DNA from: Loripinus fragilis | Lineage: Eukaryota > Mollusca > Bivalvia > Lucinida > Lucinidae | Length of the DNA: 64,000 nucleotides | Reading direction: 5' to 3' | Assembly (NCBI GenBank): GCA_964019695.1 | Contig: OZ026524.1 | Coordinates: forward strand, 24,635,656 to 24,699,655 | In this document: positions 46,975 through 56,902 of the stretch, one piece after another | Layout of the letters: each line of letters begins with the position of its first letter | Position numbering within the stretch: the first letter of the stretch is position 1 | Program-made: the position numbers and the translations under genes | The notes under the pieces: model-generated | Told to the model about the DNA's origin: nothing | The model's database searches: none | Seen by the model: only the letters and a program-made list of their open reading frames with translations

Positions 46975-47040
46975 GCAAACAGTTTGGATCCAGATCAGGT
47001 CCGACATTTTGTCGGGCCTGATCTGGGTCTAAACTGTTTA
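46975..47040. repeat. GATCAG-type hairpin, copy
   Basis: GCAAACAGTTTGGATCCAGA and its near-exact inverse TCTGGGTCTAAACTGTTT flank a CCGACATTTTGTCGG stem. Confidence 0.8.
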
Positions 47041-47627
47041 CGAAGATCATCAGCAGATAACAAAATTCGTTGCTCGCTGCTATCTATTTTTTTCGACTTT
47101 TGCAGATATCTTACAAACCATTTATTAAAAAACATTCACATGGTGGGGCTAGAGCGCAAAATCTAGGACATCTTGAGAATTTTTAGGCAGTGGTAAGGGA
47201 GTTTGGGACAGTAAGAGCCTCTGCCGGGGTATATGTACACTATCAGGGCACTTTTTCCAGTTTTATTTTGGCAGTCAGTACATATAAATGCGTGTCAAAC
47301 CATTGACCTCTTGATGTATAAAACATATTGGCAAGCACACAAATATTGGTACTTATGGCATAGCTATAGCACATTGAGGAAACTTCATAAACAGAGCCGA
47401 GCAGGGTCCGAACTTAAGTATTTTGCCACAAGCAAAATTTAGCTTGCTACAAAAAAATCTACTGGCTAAAATGAAAGTCAACTCGATTTTAAAAAAAAAT
47501 CCATAAGGGTTATTCCAGAAAAAAAACATGGGGGGATGACACTTTTTTACCCCGACACCCATAGAATTATATTTCCACAGACGCCTATATACACTCATTA
47601 ATATGCCAACTACCTATAGAATTAATT
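47041..47627. other. No gene recognised
   Basis: Contains A-rich tracts and short ORFs only. Confidence 0.5.
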
Positions 47628-47628
47628 A

Positions 47629-48033
47629 TCACGCTATAGGACCCTGACCATATACAATGTATTTTTTGAGCAAAACAAAATGGCGGAAGGGAGATAAGAA
47701 ACACCACCACTGGTGATTCTGTTGGTGTGAGTTGCTTTTATTCTCACAAAGGACCGAGTTGGATACATGTTTAGCTCTGTCATTGTCCAGACCTTGGTAT
47801 TGCATACGATTTTTGTCTATTTGGTTAGTATTTGTGACATAATTTACAAAGAAACGTGATTGAGTGGCTCTGCTCACGTATTTTACATTCACTTGGTCAA
47901 CTTCAAAGCGTGAAAACACATCATCAAAAGAGCATTTTCGCTCAAATATTCTGCACAAATACCTATATTGTATCATACTCAGCAGAAATAAAAGCTGGTA
48001 AAGGATAAATTGAATAAAATTGGAATTAAACAC
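47629..48033 (-). CDS. Unrecognised 134-codon ORF
   Basis: A minus-strand ORF with a hydrophobic N-terminus and a polar middle (FSRFEVDQVNVKYVSRATQS) runs into the left inverted repeat, which supplies its last dozen residues. It may include an exon starting near 47955. No domain is recognised and it could be fortuitous. Confidence 0.2.
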   Translation of the reverse strand: MFNSNFIQFILYQLLFLLSMIQYRYLCRIFERKCSFDDVFSRFEVDQVNVKYVSRATQSRFFVNYVTNTNQIDKNRMQYQGLDNDRAKHVSNSVLCENKSNSHQQNHQWWCFLSPFRHFVLLKKYIVYGQGPIA

Positions 48034-49058
48034 TTTATTTGACCACTGTAAATAAACTAAAAGTTCTAAAACCGCGTGCAGAACAGCTCAGTTTATTCGA
48101 GCAGTACTGGACAGGTATTATGAGCAAATATTTTACACTGAACAGGTATTTTGAGTCAATTTCTGTACGGGTGATCCGAGTATTGAAAGTGTTTAATAAT
48201 CTTTTGTTGATGAATTATTTGAATCTTTGAACGCACCTACGCATGTTATATGCCATGCACTTAATTCCCAGCATTGTAATTTAGTTCTGTTACATGCAAC
48301 AAGGTCTTTCAGGATATCCAGAGCTGTTGAAAGCAGAACTCTCTGGTGTATATATAGAAAATAACCCAATATGCCTTTGTATCATGGTCTAGAGTTTTCT
48401 CGTTGACTTTGCTGATGCTTTCTTTTATTTAACCTCAACTATTGACTTTGGCACAGAAGAAAAAAATGTTTAAAATGCCAGACCATTTACTCTATTAATC
48501 CAAAAATTTCAGACAGGTAAGCAATGCTTCAAATAATTTCTACTGGCATCAGTACCAGTACAAGTTCAAATGAAACTGGGACAGTACAAGCTATTTTCAT
48601 TCGGTACATGCAATTTGATTTTATATAGACTATAATTGCCTTGTTAAATATAAAGTTTATAAAACATGCTGTCTTCTGAGAAATTCACACTTTCAGTTTC
48701 TACCCTGACTGGTTCACACGAAATCACTCTGACCAAACGGATAGCATTAACTCCCCAAGAACAAATTCTTTTGAAACACATGTTCTTCAAGGAAAAAAAT
48801 GGTCGCTAAGGGACGCAACTGTAGGGTAGTTTGTATCAAGAAAAAAATAAAGTCTAGTAGGTTGATTAAAATTACTGAAACTCATAGATTTAGTGGCATC
48901 ACAAATCATTGCAAATATCAAGTGTCTGCTGGTTCGAAACTGATGAAATGCTCCATCGTATTACATGTTACTTGTGAAAATGTACCATACAAGCAAAAAC
49001 ACACCTATATTCATTGCATCCTTATTTTCAACTCTATACATATTTGGGGGAAATGTAC

Positions 49059-49229
49059 CCATAATTTGCGCCTGTACAGATGCTATCTGGAGCTCTGGGT
49101 GGGCCTGATCAAATAATGTTAACTCAAGTAAGCGTGCTTCCCAAGGAGCAATTTGATCATGGATTACACTGTTTGTGATTCCAACCCAACCTAAACAATC
49201 CATCCAAAGGGCAATCACAATATATTGGC
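49059..49229 (-). CDS. Candidate internal exon, unknown gene
   Basis: The minus strand shows CTTGACTTGTAG before 49229 (3' splice site-like) and G|GTACAT after 49059. The 171-nt exon would start with two bases completing a codon, which agrees with the one-base phase left by the exon at 50815-50860. It encodes a hydrophobic-rich piece with VIALWMDCLGWVGITNSV and HPELQIASVQAQIM. The frame stays open beyond the donor to 48961. Not recognised as a known family; it may be part of a transposon-borne gene. Confidence 0.4.
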
Positions 49230-49812
49230 CTACAAGTCAAGCTTTAATAGTTTGTGCACAGCTACCTTGTAGGTATAAAGTCTGTTCTGGCTTCCGTTTA
49301 CTTATTTACTTCTCTACTTTGTGTCTGCGTGAAGCAAAGGTTTATGGCAAGTATACAAAGGGTTAACTTGCAATTAGTGTTAGATAAATAAACCTTGGAC
49401 AGCGTATGGACATTTAGTGCACATGAATCTGAACTAAATTGTCTATCTAGGTATTCCTTGAACCCATCAACTAGTCCAACTCAAATTTGAGTAATCATTG
49501 TTTGGCTGTACTCTAAAATGTTATAATGACCTCAAATGAGATAACTACCCTACCTAAGTAATAAAGAAGAAGAGGAGCCCCATTTTGAAGCAATTTTAGC
49601 ATACCTGTAACTGTGGCTACTAGTTTTCATCATAAACGTAAAATGTAGCGTGTATACAAATGCTGTATTTGAAAATGAAATTTGGGGTAGTCTAAAAAAC
49701 AATTTCAAAGTCTATATTGACGACGTTTTGCAACTATACTTAAGATGGTGTTTACTCATTACAACTTTTATCTCGATAAAGTAAATTGAATTCATCTGAT
49801 TCGCTTTACAAT

Positions 49813-49833
49813 CGAGAGAGAGAGAGAGAGAGG
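49813..49833. repeat. (GA)n microsatellite
   Basis: About ten GA units. Confidence 0.95.
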
Positions 49834-50814
49834 GATTGTTTATACCAATAACATATCCAAGACAATTAAGCAGAAGTCTTGTTAATAGCTTGACATAACT
49901 GAACAGGTAGTTGAACATGTTTGTACAGAATCTAGGGTGAAGATTTGGTACCAGTAAAATGTATTTAAGCCCCCGTTGGCTTAGGCTGCTGTCGTTCTAA
50001 GGCAGTGATTCTGTTGTTGTTGTTGATTTGTTGTTTATTGTTACTCCTATTGTGGGAGTCTGTAATTGTTCTATGTCTTGTTGTGCGTAACTTTATGTCC
50101 ATTCTAGTTTTGCAATCATCTTGATGGGAAAGAGAGAGCTGGTCGCTGGGCTTAGTTTGTCTTCTTAGCGTCTTGTGATTGTTGTGTGGCTCTTCCTCGC
50201 TATGCCATGGATTTGTCTGCAGTTTGTGATTGTGGCATTAGCATTATACTAAACTTTGAGAGTTTTCAGGCTTGGGCAGAAATGCTTTCTGCAGGGTAGC
50301 TTCACACGTACTGGTTTGTTGCTTTATGTCAAATATTTGTCAAAAGCATGTGCATGGGCTCCCAGATCTGCCTCACTCAGACTACCCGTTCAAATATTTT
50401 GGATAATTTATTGCTCAAAATACCCGTTCAGTGGCTTGTGATCTTTCTCGAATTTTTTGAACAGATCTCGGAAACTTTTGGTATGAGTACAGTGGACTAA
50501 ATTGTTGTTTTTTCTCGTAAGTACACATTTATTATAGATAAAAGTCTCACAAAATCTTTGCTGCATTGACTATCATACTCTCGCGTGCAAAGGACCCTGA
50601 TCAAAGTATTCAGTTACATGTTTTGAACGGTTGTATAAAACATGTCCTCGATTCAAATGGTGAGCAAACCACATGTTCATGCAACTTGACACCAATCTGC
50701 TAAAATTAAACCATTATTCGTTTAATCAAGACGTCAAAAACCTAAAATAACTTATTTCCTAAACCATAGCCGAGTATGAACATCGAAATAGGACATTAAA
50801 GCTTTTATTATTAC

Positions 50815-50860
50815 CTTCTTTTGGAGCAGCTACTCCAGGCGTGTTTGTATTGTCCGCCAT
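50815..50860 (-). CDS. Candidate first coding exon, unknown gene
   Basis: On the minus strand GCAATAATGGCGGAC gives a reasonable start context, and the frame reads MADNTNTPGVAAPKE, then one base of the next codon before GTAATA, a plausible 5' splice site. It sits immediately inside the right-hand inverted repeat. The reading is short (46 nt), so it could be chance, but the phase fits the candidate exon at 49059-49229. No family recognised. Confidence 0.4.
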
Positions 50861-50907
50861 TATTGCTCAAAAATACATTGTATATGGTCAGGGTCCTATA
50901 GCGTGAT

Positions 50908-51420
50908 TATGATAACGTGTATTGATTGATGATATTCTTGCGTAAAAGGGAAGGACCTAATAACCAGTATTCCAGCCAGTGAACCCCATAATAACTTCTG
51001 TAGCCTAAGCACTTTCACTAGTGGCTTCAAGCAATCCTCTGTAATCCGTTTTGAGCTATCTATTTGCAAATATATTGTAACAAACTTCCGTAAAAAATGA
51101 CGAAAGTGCAAGTCATGCTCGCATGTATCTTGTCTATGAACATCGACGTATGACATTTCCAAAGGTATAACCGCTTTTACTGAAAACAGCCACTGTCAAT
51201 GAATGTAAAGCTTCATGCTTTTTAGTTTTGAAGCGAATGGTTATAGATCTAGATCTACTTTCTAATTTGATTAATATTTGTTTATAATTTTCTGTCTGAC
51301 GATCGACTCAGCTGCATTACCTCCGATAGCAAGCATTTTTCAAATACTGTAGCTTTGAGCATCGCGCCTGCGCAGACAATGACTCAACTGTTAATACGAG
51401 CGAGATAACTTTTATCTAAT
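50908..51420. other. No gene recognised
   Basis: An 88-codon minus-strand ORF at 50896-51162 lacks splice or domain support. Confidence 0.45.
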
Positions 51421-51503
51421 CGTACGCTAGTCTGGTACCCTGCCTCTCCGACTCTGTCTTTCGTACACAAAGAGACGCCGGGTACCAGACTAATCGTACG
51501 CGC
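51421..51503. repeat. Hairpin with ~30-bp arms
   Basis: CGTACGCTAGTCTGGTACCC and GGGTACCAGACTAATCGTAC pair across a ~25-base spacer. Confidence 0.75.
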
Positions 51504-51814
51504 TGCATTTGGAAAGCTTCGTAGGTTATCGTGTTGCTTTACCAATTGCATACTGCCATCACGTTTGACATGACAGCTTTATATAAACACAACGGAAAAC
51601 AACTTTGTTTTATTTTATTTTCGCACAAAATAAATTGATTTGTTATTAAATGCGTATATTTGAGGATTTCACTCAACAGAAAAAAAACAGGCAGATTGGG
51701 ATTCAATATTTTGATCAATACCTTTGCACTCGCGAAAATTTGTACAAATATTTTGGACTCGCATTTTGAAATTCTCACCCGCATTTAGCGTAAATGTGGG
51801 CTTAACTTCGGACC

Positions 51815-52245
51815 CTGGCCGAGGCTCTGAAAAGGAAATCTTATCAGGGTCTTTCCAGTTCTGGATATGGAGGCTGAAAAAAACTCGCCTAAAACCAGTA
51901 AATTGTCGATTCGGTGTTCTAATGGTGTAAAATGACGAAAAAGAGAGAATGTTGTGCTCAGCTCTGGTCTTTTAACTTCTTATCTAAGCTGATGCGAGCT
52001 GCAAATTGTGTTTGGTTTTTGTCATGAGGTACATGCAAGACAAAAACCATTCAGATAAAACCGTACGCAATTTGCAGCTCACTTCAGTTTGGTTTGGTCT
52101 TTGAAAGACCAGAGTGGAGCACTACATTCTCCTTTTTTCGCTATTTTACAAGATAATAGAAATATCTTTAGTTTTTAGGGAATTTTTCAGCCTTCATATA
52201 CAGAGCCACTGGCTCTGATAATGGCTCTGTTTACGAAGTTTCCTT
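51815..52245. mobile_element. Foldback element with long diverged inverted ends
   Basis: The inner arms GAGAATGTTGTGCTCAGC and TGGAGCACTACATTCTC, with CTCTGGTCTTT and AAAGACCAGAG, pair well. GAGCTGCAAATTG and CAATTTGCAGCTC pair near the centre. Pairing continues outward through GGAGGCTGAAAAA and TTTTTCAGCCTTC to GGCTCTG and CAGAGCC. About 430 bp with no ORF. Confidence 0.75.
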
Positions 52246-52439
52246 ATCGTGAGCAGCAAAGCTTCAGGCAAGCTTGCGCAAATGGACAGACCCACCCGAG
52301 TCTTCATAGCTCTTATACACAGAGTATGGGTAGATATGAAAACTCACACCAAAAACTTTAGACCTTTAGCCAACTTGGGTATGTTAGCATGGGTGATTAA
52401 TTTTTTCCTTGCTAGTGGCAGTTTTTGAAGACTGTTGAT

Positions 52440-52828
52440 ACAGGGTTTGCACAGGCTTGAAAAGTTCTTGAATTTAGAGGGCTTTCTTGAAAGTCCTTGA
52501 AAATTAACGTTGCCTTGAAAAGTACTGAGCCTTTTCAAGTCCTTGAATTCTACTATTTTCTGTAGGACTTAGCACTATTGATAGAGACCTTAATCAGAAT
52601 AAAATTGTTGTGCCTTTATTTGGTGCAGCATATGCTGCACCAAATATAGGCACATCATTTTTATACTAATTTTCCAGTACTAACGTCTCCATTATCTCAG
52701 TCTAGCATTTCTGAAGTAGACTATTAACACTTAGGTAAGTATTTTCATCTTGAAAACTGATGGAGAGGCTTTTAGAAGTCCTTGAAGAGTCCTTCAATTT
52801 TACTCGTACTTGCCTTTACGAACCCTGT
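52440..52828. mobile_element. MITE, ACAGGGTTCG family, copy 2 (3-bp TSD GAT)
   Basis: The left end ACAGGGTTTG at 52440 and the right end CGAACCCTGT to 52828 are inverted repeats. GAT flanks both sides (52437-52439 and 52829-52831). The interior is rich in CCTTGAAAA/TCCTTGAA motifs, as in copy 1 at 5382-5838. It contains a 46-bp palindrome at 52609-52654. Confidence 0.8.
52609..52654. repeat. 46-bp palindrome with one mismatch
   Basis: The arms run outward from GCAGCATATGCTGC at 52625-52638 to TGTGCC and GGCACA. Only one of 23 pairs mismatches. Confidence 0.95.
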
Positions 52829-52839
52829 GATAACCTTTC

Positions 52840-52880
52840 CAAACAGTTTGGACCCAGATCATCTGGATCCAAACTGTTTG
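52840..52880. repeat. GATCAG-type hairpin, short copy
   Basis: CAAACAGTTTGGACCCAGAT meets ATCTGGATCCAAACTGTTTG. It begins nine bases after the right target duplication of the adjacent MITE. Confidence 0.8.
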
Positions 52881-53038
52881 ACATTATGATAGTGTTCCAG
52901 GCAATCCTGAAAGAATTTTTTCGAAAAAAAAAATTTTGAAAAAAATGTTTGCAGACGACAATAGAAGTATGAAAAATTACCCACATGCAAAGTTCAGCTT
53001 CCCTCCATATATCCTGCGTATTTCTGTTTCCATTTCAG

Positions 53039-53118
53039 CATCTCTCCATATAGCCTGTGTTATTCAACAAAGAGATCTAAAGCAATGGTTTGCTGAACTC
53101 TCAGTAGATATGGATAAG
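53039..53118 (+). CDS. Candidate internal exon of an unidentified host gene
   Basis: A strong 3' splice site (TTCTGTTTCCATTTCAG) precedes 53039 and a good 5' site (GATAAG|GTACTG) follows 53118. The 80-nt exon is open in the frame that starts after two bases and reads SLHIACVIQQRDLKQWF, then AELSVDMDK, ending on a complete codon. This amphipathic, Leu/Asp/Lys-rich text looks like ordinary protein. The end phase (0) fits the start phase of the split exon at 56146. I do not recognise the family. No preceding exon was found. Confidence 0.6.
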
Positions 53119-53660
53119 GTACTGTTTTGTTTCTCCGTTTTTGCACACCGGTTACATACATAAATCTGAGATTTTACCCCGGGATAGAAATTCTTATCTT
53201 GGGCATACATCTTAACCAGGCTGTGACAAGATTAGACTTATAAAGTCTGATGAGATGGGGTTTTTTTTGCATAAACATTTTCGCTCATATTGATCTATTT
53301 CACTAAATATCCATATTCCTCTCAAATACTTTTTTCTCTTCTGCTATCTCATCAGATGTTTGAGCCAGCATAAATTAAATTTCTGGACTGGAATATGGCA
53401 AAAGATAAAATGTGGAATGGTATTGGTTGGTATGGATTCATAGGTCCTACAACATCTACGACTGATATAAGTCTATCACAAGAGCACTGTTCATTGGTTG
53501 TATTGGAACTCAGGCACATGGTCGTCAAGTGACACCAGTGTTTAGTCAAAGTGATGTCATCATGTAATAATGCATCTCGGAGTATTCAGGGACTTCTGGT
53601 AGCTTATTTTAAAATATGTAGTCAATGGTTAGCAATAAAAATAATCCATTATTTGTGTAA

Positions 53661-53767
53661 AGGGTGGGATAGTAAAATCTGTCCCTGGGGATCACCATTT
53701 GTCATCACTTGGCAAACCTCTTGATGCCAAATGGTGATCCTTGGGACGGATTTGCCTATCCCACCCT
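53661..53767. mobile_element. Hairpin MITE with ~48-bp arms
   Basis: AGGGTGGGATAGTAAAATCT pairs with its inverse ending CCTATCCCACCCT. Pairing continues through GGATCACCATTTG and CAAATGGTGATCC. Loop of about 10 bp. Confidence 0.85.
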
Positions 53768-53862
53768 CACACTCATGATAGAGTCTTATACTATATCATA
53801 GGTTCAGATAAGCAAAAATCATTTACTAAGTGTAAAATTGTAATTATTTTATTATCCATCAG

Positions 53863-53940
53863 TTTGAACATATGTTTTGTGTGCTCAAAAGAAATGTTTC
53901 AACAACATAGCCCACAACATATGCTTTGGTTGAGAGGTGA
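53863..53940. repeat. GAGACGGTTCTTTTGAGT hairpin family, diverged copy
   Basis: ACATATGTTTTGTGTGCTCA, then AAAGAAATGTTTCAACAACA and ACAACATATGCTTTGGTTGA, follow the same layout as 54768-54838, but the central stem is decayed. Confidence 0.5.
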
Positions 53941-53953
53941 CAGTATTTTTTAT

Positions 53954-54167
53954 TATGGTAAATGTTCTAAAAATCGAACACAGTTGCCTGCCAAAATGCC
54001 TGGACAAACAGTGCAGACCCAGATCAGACTGCTTCTGAAGAAGTAGTCTGATCAGGGTCTTCCCTGTTTGCTATTCTGACAAGAATTTGTGAATTCCAAT
54101 CCTGATAACAAACAATATTTTTGAGAAAGGAAAGAAAAGTGTTCAAAATTTTAGAACATTTACTGTA
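53954..54167. mobile_element. MITE, GTAAATGTTCTAAAAT family, with nested GATCAG hairpin
   Basis: TATGGTAAATGTTCTAAAAA and the inverse of AATTTTAGAACATTTACTGT mark the ends, and TA flanks are possible. Inside, 54009-54069 is a hairpin (CAGACCCAGATCAGACTGC, GTCTGATCAGGGTCTTCC) of the GATCAG family. So either the hairpin inserted into the MITE or it is its core. Confidence 0.75.
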
Positions 54168-54360
54168 CACATTCTTATCTAGAAGCCTGTTATACTTCAA
54201 TCTACTCTTAGTCTAGTAACCACTAAGGTCAAGGTAACAGTGAAAACTTATTATATTTCATACTCTGACAGTTTTCTGAAGAGGGCTTAGAACAAGTGAG
54301 TAGAACAGTAAAACTTGATTTCCCACTATATCTGAGGATATCACAAATGAAAACTTTGAA

Positions 54361-54481
54361 TATGATTATCCCCCATCTTCGCAAGCCAAGGGTACTAAGT
54401 CCACTTCATTCCTTGCATAAGGAACAAAGTGGACTTAATACCTTTGGCTTGCGAAGATTGGTTATCCTCATATCAAATGCA
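54361..54481. mobile_element. Hairpin MITE with ~50-bp arms
   Basis: ATCTTCGCAAGCCAAGGGTA and TACCTTTGGCTTGCGAAGAT pair, as do ACTAAGTCCACTT and AAGTGGACTTAAT, with a short TTGCAT centre. Outer bases TATGATTATC and GGTTATCCTCATA continue the match. Confidence 0.85.
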
Positions 54482-54767
54482 CTTCTGGGCTGTTTATCAT
54501 TAAAATCTTTGTTTCGTCTCAAATTAAAGTGTTGCAAGCCTCATATCGTCCAACGAAATTTGACATTATCAATGAAGTCAAACTATTTCTGCCATTATAT
54601 CATGGATATACTGTCACAAAATTCTAACATTATCCAACCAGACATCATGTTACAATAGCAAGTGCAATAGAATTTGAGTAATTTACAGTGTACTTATTCA
54701 CAGTTTTAGGTAAACAAAAAAATTCAGCGTAAAATTGTAAATATTTTCTTACCCATAATTTTAAGCA

Positions 54768-54838
54768 TATGTTTTGAGTGCTCAAAAGAACTATCTCAAT
54801 GAGACGGTTCTGTTGAGTACACACAACATATGTTTTGG
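54768..54838. repeat. GAGACGGTTCTTTTGAGT hairpin family, copy 2
   Basis: CATATGTTTTGAGTGCTCAA, then AAGAACTATCTCAATGAGAC and GGTTCTGTTGAGTACACACA followed by ACATATG, form one long imperfect hairpin. Confidence 0.75.
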
Positions 54839-54899
54839 TTGATAAATAAGAAAGTTATTTTTCTATTAAGTACTGTTATTGTGTTGGATGCATTGAGGA

Positions 54900-55225
54900 G
54901 TTTACATGAGTGCTCATGTTTTATTGAATTTAATAAACGAGTTGGAGAAATGTGATAAAAATGGGAGGCTTGCAGAGCATTTTATCCCTTTTTAGTAATG
55001 GTTTTAATAAATTCAATAATACAGGAGCATGATTTTCATATGATCTTCAGATTACTTTGGAATCTCATGTCCAGCGTAAAAAGTTCAGAGTTCGTCATTA
55101 TTTACACAACAATGTTGTGGACGTCATTTCATAGCGTTACCAAAATCTGTAAACTACTAGTGGTTTATCAATTTTATTCTATGGCCTTATTTCACTCCCA
55201 GACGAGACATCATATGATAAAGTAG
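54900..55225. mobile_element. ~325-bp dispersed element, copy 2 (inverted)
   Basis: This is the inverse of 45400-45725 with the same landmarks: CATGAGTGCTCATGTTTTAT, TTAATAAATTCAATAATACA, CTAGTGGTTTATCAATTTTA and ATCATATGAT. The two copies lie about 9.5 kb apart in opposite orientation. Confidence 0.8.
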
Positions 55226-56145
55226 TTTTTGATATTTGATAAAAGTATTACTGGTATACTGTAAATCTGGAAATTTTAGCATGAATTTTATTTTCATGAA
55301 TCACATTAAAAGACATTTTTGTGACGTTAAAAATTCGCGACTAGGGCACGATTTACCAATATCAGTAAAAGACAGAGTGATTTCGCTATTTCGTGAGAAT
55401 TTTGTTTTCACTAAACTTCGCAATGTTTCATGAAAATAAAACCCTCGCAAACATTTCCAAATTTACAGTATTTGCTTTGAGATTTTACCAAAAACCAACA
55501 ACAACCAGCACCCTAGATAAGCAGTGTATTTGCATAAATACGCAATTAAAATCATCAAAAAAGCAATTGAAATGAAATGTGTGCGTACCGTAAAGCAATT
55601 CTAACGATCGGTATGCAATTACATGCGATGTCATTGCATACCATTTGGTCCATTTTGTTTCCATTCGGCTAATAAACAAATGCAAGCCGGGTATTGATTT
55701 TATTTTTACTAGCGAGCGTGCAATAAACTCCAGTTTTATGAAAATATTGTTGCCCAGTCCAGTATTTCGCGGAAAAACACTAAGATGAAAGTTAAACTTT
55801 GCAAAGTATACACGCTCAAATGTCAACAAGGGGATGAGATTTGCTTCAGGTACAATAAAATCCGTGAGTTTGATACTTTAGAAAGGCAGACGATGGGAGT
55901 GAATAAATATGCAAGCACAATCCCGTTGGCTTCATGCAATAAGAAAAGTTGTAATCACAGAAAAAGAAAACCTGGCATAAAAAACTATGAAAATACGCAA
56001 TTGTTTTTGCAAGTACTCAATTGAGGATAACCAGGTTGCGTAAATACCCAATTGACCCAAAAGCTTATCTAGGGCGCTGAACAACAAAAACTTTCGTGGA
56101 GATTGATCAAGAAATAATTTCTACGGTCATTGTCCTCCCTTTCAG
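55226..56145. other. Probable intron; repeat fragment near its end
   Basis: No supported ORF. Bases 56085-56140 (TTTCGTGGAGATTGATCAAG, then AAATAATTTCTACGGTCATT) match the SINE-like sequence at 46272-46326 in inverse orientation. The copy ends within the pyrimidine tract of the 3' splice site at 56145. Confidence 0.5.
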
Positions 56146-56169
56146 ATTTTAGAAATAACAAGACATATT
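56146..56169 (+). CDS. Left part of a host exon split by the LTR element
   Basis: TCCTCCCTTTCAG is a good 3' splice site. The next 24 bases read eight codons (ILEITRHI) up to the target duplication ATATT. The frame would continue exactly in phase at 60876 after removal of the LTR element and one copy of the duplication. The start phase 0 fits the exon at 53039-53118. The family is not recognised. Confidence 0.55.
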
Positions 56170-56364
56170 GTAGAGAAATAGGAATATACCTCTCCTACAT
56201 AGGTCTGTGACTTGTGTAGACCCGGCACTAAGCTGGTACAGTTGGGAATGTATCCACTGCAATAGCTACCATGTGCCTTTAGTCTAATAGTCCATCTTCG
56301 TCTAGCTGTACGGCTGTCATGCGTCTTCCAGACTGGTCGCACCATCTAACCCAATTTTACCATA
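56170..56364 (-). repeat. 3' LTR (minus-strand sense)
   Basis: It shares CACCATCTAACCCAATTTTA at one end and AGAGAAATAGGAATATACC at the other with the repeat at 60679-60870. The two differ by a handful of bases over ~190 bp, mainly around 56245-56262. Its outer edge reads TGTAGAG next to the ATATT duplication. Confidence 0.85.
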
Positions 56365-56365
56365 T

Positions 56366-56384
56366 TCTTCCCTCTTTTGTTTTT
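56366..56384 (-). promoter_or_regulatory. Polypurine tract before the 3' LTR
   Basis: On the minus strand AAAACAAAAGAGGGAAGAA directly precedes the LTR start. In LTR elements such a tract primes plus-strand DNA synthesis; position and composition fit. Confidence 0.7.
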
Positions 56385-56902
56385 AAAGGCCCCCTTACTT
56401 CCCTCAATTGTCTCAGGTAAAAGGCCATCTTGCAGTATGTGGATAGGCACTTCTCGGGACCTCCATATCCCCTTCTGAGAAATGGTTGCTTCACATTTAA
56501 CCAATGCCCTGGGTTTTCTTCTGGCCAAGTCTTCTCTATAGCTTCTTGGGATATCCCTGTCTTCAATATTACAACTCGGGATAATATCCCATACTTCACC
56601 TGTCAAACATGGTGGCAGAAATAGGTTCTCTGTTCTTCTCTACCACCTTTTAAATGATTAAGACTGCAGTCAACAAATAATAAAAGTTCCCACGGAGCAT
56701 GCTCCAGTTATTTGTATGAAAACTTAAGCAGCCCTGCATCAGACTCTGTAGGTCCATTTCACGGGGTAAGACCCCTTTTAATTTCACTGGTGCTGATGAC
56801 CAGGTCGCGGATATGTATCCATGGATTCTTGCAGGCTTGGACTAATCCCCCGGAGACAAACTTATCACTAACCAAACTGTCTCCATTAAAAAGGTTGTTG
56901 GG
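56385..56902. other. 3' internal region of the LTR element, no pol
   Basis: A minus-strand ORF of 86 codons (56346-56606) with no recognised domain runs through the polypurine tract into the LTR. Nothing resembling RT, RNase H or integrase remains. Confidence 0.6.

Larger units (their letters stand above)
47628..50907. other. 3.3-kb segment between ~55-bp inverted repeats
   Basis: ATCACGCTATAGGACCCTGA begins the left repeat at 47628. The reverse complement of 50853-50907 is nearly identical for about 55 bp, through TATACAATGTATTTTT, GAGCAA and a final ATGGCGGA. Both arms therefore end in an ATGGCGG, pointing inward. It could be a DNA transposon with its start codon next to the terminal repeat, or an inverted duplication of a gene's 5' end. 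No target duplication was found. Confidence 0.65.

Noticed and set aside
48799..49116. 105-codon plus-strand ORF
   Set aside because: It has no domain or splice support and partly overlaps the minus-strand candidate exon.
54296..54658. 120-codon plus-strand ORF
   Set aside because: It runs through the hairpin MITE at 54361-54481, so the frame is fortuitous.
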